Source: Oscillospiraceae bacterium (lineage in GTDB: Bacteria > Bacillota_A > Clostridia > Oscillospirales > Oscillospiraceae). From it: a DNA stretch of 6,092 nt. The DNA lies in contig JAFYLN010000075.1 in NCBI GenBank assembly GCA_017537045.1, forward strand, positions 1 to 6,092, given 5' to 3'. Each line of letters begins with the position of its first letter. Positions within the stretch are counted from its first letter, which is position 1. The position numbers were made by a program, and so were the translations under genes. Shown piece by piece: positions 4,110 through 6,092 of this stretch. Below the pieces are notes generated by a model. The model had not been told where the DNA came from. It searched no databases and saw only the letters and a program-made list of their open reading frames with translations.

Positions 4110-5948
4110 ATGGCATCTCAGGAGAAAATCCGCAATATCGCAATCATCGCCCACGTTGACCACGGCAAGACGACGCTGGTCGACGAGCTGCTGAAGCAGG
4201 GCGGTATTTACCGCGAAAATCAGGCCACGCAGGACCGCGTCATGGACTCCGGCGATCTGGAGCGCGAGCGCGGTATCACCATTCTGGCAAAAAACACCTC
4301 CGTCCACTACAAGGATTACAAGATCAACATTGTCGACACTCCCGGCCACGCCGACTTCGGCGGCGAGGTGGAACGCATTCTGAAAATGGTCAACGGTGTT
4401 ATCCTGTTGGTGGACGCTGCCGAGGGTCCCATGCCCCAGACCCGTTTCGTGCTGCAGAAAGCACTGGAGCTGGGTCACAAGGTCATCGTGGCTGTTAACA
4501 AGATTGACAAGCCCGATGCCCGGATCGAGGAGGTCATGGAAGAGGTTCTGGAGCTGCTGCTGGATCTGGACGCCACCGACGATCAGTTCAACAGCCCCAC
4601 TGTCTTCTGCTCCGGCCGTCAGGGCACCGCTTCCTACAGCCCCGATGTGACAGGCACCGATCTGGTGCCCCTGTTTGAGACTATCATCAATTATATTGAT
4701 GCACCCACCGGTGATGCAAATGCACCGCTGCAGCTGCTGGTCTCTTCCATCGACTATAATGACTATGTCGGCCGCATTGCCGTGGGCCGCATTGAACGCG
4801 GTACCATCAAGGTCAATCAGGAAGTGACCATCTGCGACTACCACAACCCCGAAATCAAGCAGAAGGGCAAAGTCGTTGCCCTCTATGCCTTCGACGGTCT
4901 GGGCAAAGCCCCCATCCAGTCCGCATCCGCAGGCGAGATTGTGGCGCTGTCCGGCATGGCAGACATCACCATCGGCCGCACCCTATGTGCTCCCGACTGT
5001 GCGGAACCCCTGCCCTTCGTCAAGATCTCCGATCCCACCATCGAAATGACGTTTGCCGTCAACGATTCCCCCTTTGCCGGCAAGGAGGGCAAGTACGTCA
5101 CCTCCCGCAACCTGCGTGACCGTCTGGAAAAGGAACTGCTCAAAGACGTTTCCCTGCACGTCACCGAGCAGGGCACCGACGCATTCAACGTTGCTGGCCG
5201 CGGCGAAATGCACCTGTCCATCCTCATGGAGACCATGCGCCGCGAGGGCTTCGAGTTCTCCGTTTCCACGCCCCGTGTGCTGACCAAGGTCATCAATGGC
5301 AAGGTCTGCGAGCCTATCGAAAGAATGGTTGCCGACGTGCCCGAGGAATGCATGGGCTCTGTCATCGAAAAGATGGGCCGCCGCAAGGCAGACCTGCTGG
5401 GCATGACCCCCATGGGCAGCCGCTACCGTCTGGAATTCATGGTTCCCTCCCGGGGCCTGTTCGGCTACCGCAGCGAATTCCTCACCGATACCAAGGGCGA
5501 GGGCATCATGTCCTCCGTGCTTGCCGATTACGCTCCCATGAAGGGCGAGATCGAGCGCCGTCTGGTGGGTTCTCTCATTGCCCACGAAAGCGGCGAAGCC
5601 GTGGCTTACGGCCTTGGCGCGGCTCAGGAGCGCGGCAGCCTGTTCATCACCCCCGGCACCCCTGTCTATGCCGGCATGGTGGTCGGCATCTGCAGCCGCA
5701 ACGAGGATATGACCGTCAACGTCTGTAAGCGCAAGCAACTGACCAATATGCGCGCCGCCGGTTCCGACGATGCCATCCGTCTGGTACCCCCCAGAATTTT
5801 CTCTCTGGAGCAGTGTCTGGAATTTCTGGCTGACGACGAACTGTTGGAATGCACACCCAAGAGCCTGCGCATCCGTAAGCGCCAGCTGGATCACGCCATC
5901 CGCATGCGCGAGCTGATGAAAAAACGCGCCATGGAAGAGAGTAAATAA
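4110..5948 (+). CDS. typA: Translational GTPase TypA/BipA
   Basis: TypA/BipA is a ribosome-binding GTPase of the EF-G/LepA superfamily, needed for ribosome assembly and growth under cold or stress. The 612-residue protein is full length for the family. GTPase motifs are G1 AHVDHGKT (14-21), G2 GITI (55-58), G3 DTPGH (76-80), G4 NKID (130-133) and G5 SGRQG (168-172, in the TypA-style [10 protein letters not shown]). A beta-barrel domain (about 205-295) and EF-G-like domains III and V follow, with [18 protein letters not shown] (363-380) and [20 protein letters not shown] (436-455). The TypA-specific C-terminal domain includes [17 protein letters not shown] (538-554) and [10 protein letters not shown] (586-595). 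An in-frame ATG at 4089 exists, but AAAGGAG (4095-4101) lies 8 nt before 4110, which fixes the start. It has its own promoter and is apparently monocistronic. Confidence 0.97.
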   Translation: MASQEKIRNIAIIAHVDHGKTTLVDELLKQGGIYRENQATQDRVMDSGDLERERGITILAKNTSVHYKDYKINIVDTPGHADFGGEVERILKMVNGVILLVDAAEGPMPQTRFVLQKALELGHKVIVAVNKIDKPDARIEEVMEEVLELLLDLDATDDQFNSPTVFCSGRQGTASYSPDVTGTDLVPLFETIINYIDAPTGDANAPLQLLVSSIDYNDYVGRIAVGRIERGTIKVNQEVTICDYHNPEIKQKGKVVALYAFDGLGKAPIQSASAGEIVALSGMADITIGRTLCAPDCAEPLPFVKISDPTIEMTFAVNDSPFAGKEGKYVTSRNLRDRLEKELLKDVSLHVTEQGTDAFNVAGRGEMHLSILMETMRREGFEFSVSTPRVLTKVINGKVCEPIERMVADVPEECMGSVIEKMGRRKADLLGMTPMGSRYRLEFMVPSRGLFGYRSEFLTDTKGEGIMSSVLADYAPMKGEIERRLVGSLIAHESGEAVAYGLGAAQERGSLFITPGTPVYAGMVVGICSRNEDMTVNVCKRKQLTNMRAAGSDDAIRLVPPRIFSLEQCLEFLADDELLECTPKSLRIRKRQLDHAIRMRELMKKRAMEESK

Positions 5949-5953
5949 GTTTG

Positions 5954-5970
5954 TAAATTGATGTTTATCG
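5954..5970 (+). repeat. Element-flanking module core, copy 3
   Basis: TAAATTGATGTTTATCG is a 17-bp exact copy of 3746-3762, starting 5 nt after the typA stop codon. Here the 21-nt follow-on segment and the GTAGGGGCGG end are absent. The sequence passes straight into a different hairpin-rich repeat. Confidence 0.65.
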
Positions 5971-6092
5971 GGCTGTTGGCGGCGAAGCCCTTGGCTCTCC
6001 CTCTGGGAGAGCTGTCAAAAATCGAAGCGATTTTTGACTGAGAGGGAAAATAACGAACCCTCTCCGCCCCAAATCCTTGATTTGGGGCACCT
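5970..6092 (+). repeat. Second family of hairpin-rich intergenic repeat, cut by window edge
   Basis: Five inverted repeats follow one another: GGGCT/AGCCC (5970-5974, 5986-5990); GCTCTCCC-TCT-GGGAGAGC (5994-6012); GTCAAAAATCG-AAG-CGATTTTTGAC (6014-6038); GAGAGGG/CCCTCTC (6040-6046, 6058-6064, 11-nt loop); and GCCCCAAATC-CTT-GATTTGGGGC (6066-6088). Three of the stems have exactly 3-nt loops. No ORF is present. It resembles the CTCTCCC...GGGAGAG repeats I associate with Oscillospiraceae genomes, from memory only. As the only structure after typA it probably also forms the 3' end of the typA transcript, although no long T tract marks an intrinsic terminator. Confidence 0.65.

Noticed and set aside
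4983..5894. 303-residue minus-strand ORF opposite typA
   Set aside because: TypA is unmistakable on the plus strand; the long antisense frame comes from codon bias, and its Ala/Gly/His-rich product has no family pattern.

Overview
The window looks like chromosome of a Gram-positive anaerobic gut Firmicute, most likely Oscillospiraceae (Faecalibacterium/Gemmiger/Subdoligranulum-like). This rests on the protein families, strong AAGGAGG-type ribosome binding sites, GC-rich coding with AT-rich spacers, and palindromic intergenic repeats beginning GTAGGGGCGG that I associate with that group. The genus is an inference from memory and was not searched.

Layout. Positions 1-578 (minus) hold the N-terminal 192 codons of phosphate acetyltransferase (pta), with its promoter and an unusual leader at 601-657. 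Positions 579-1241 form a long spacer. It holds a degenerate palindromic repeat element (693-812), a conserved 38-bp flanking module (813-850), a doubtful small minus-strand ORF (747-935), and the promoter of the next operon. Positions 1242-2828 (plus) are a compact three-gene operon: an NfeD-like membrane/OB-fold protein, an SPFH (slipin/stomatin-type) membrane scaffold protein with five 11-residue coiled-coil repeats, and a 64-residue DUF6440-type protein. The operon ends in a strong hairpin at 2833-2865. Positions 2929-3603 (minus) encode an MgtC/SapB family membrane protein with its own terminator and promoter. Positions 3604-4109 are a second long spacer with the flanking module (3746-3782) and a full 168-bp element with terminal inverted repeats (3783-3950). 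Positions 4110-5948 (plus) encode the translational GTPase TypA/BipA. Positions 5954-6092 carry a third copy of the module core, followed directly by a different hairpin-rich repeat family that runs off the window.

The genes are conserved core functions: acetyl-CoA/acetyl-phosphate interconversion, membrane microdomain organisation, a membrane protein linked to Mg2+ or stress, and ribosome-associated GTPase activity. I see no new defence, toxin or biosynthetic system. The most interesting signal is in the spacers. A short oriented sequence (TTGATGTTTATC plus about 21 bp) occurs three times, each time beside a repeat element. It lies at opposite ends of the two related elements and next to an unrelated repeat family in the third case, which suggests a preferred insertion target or a shared mobile end. 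A second lead is the pairing of the DUF6440 protein with the NfeD/SPFH module.
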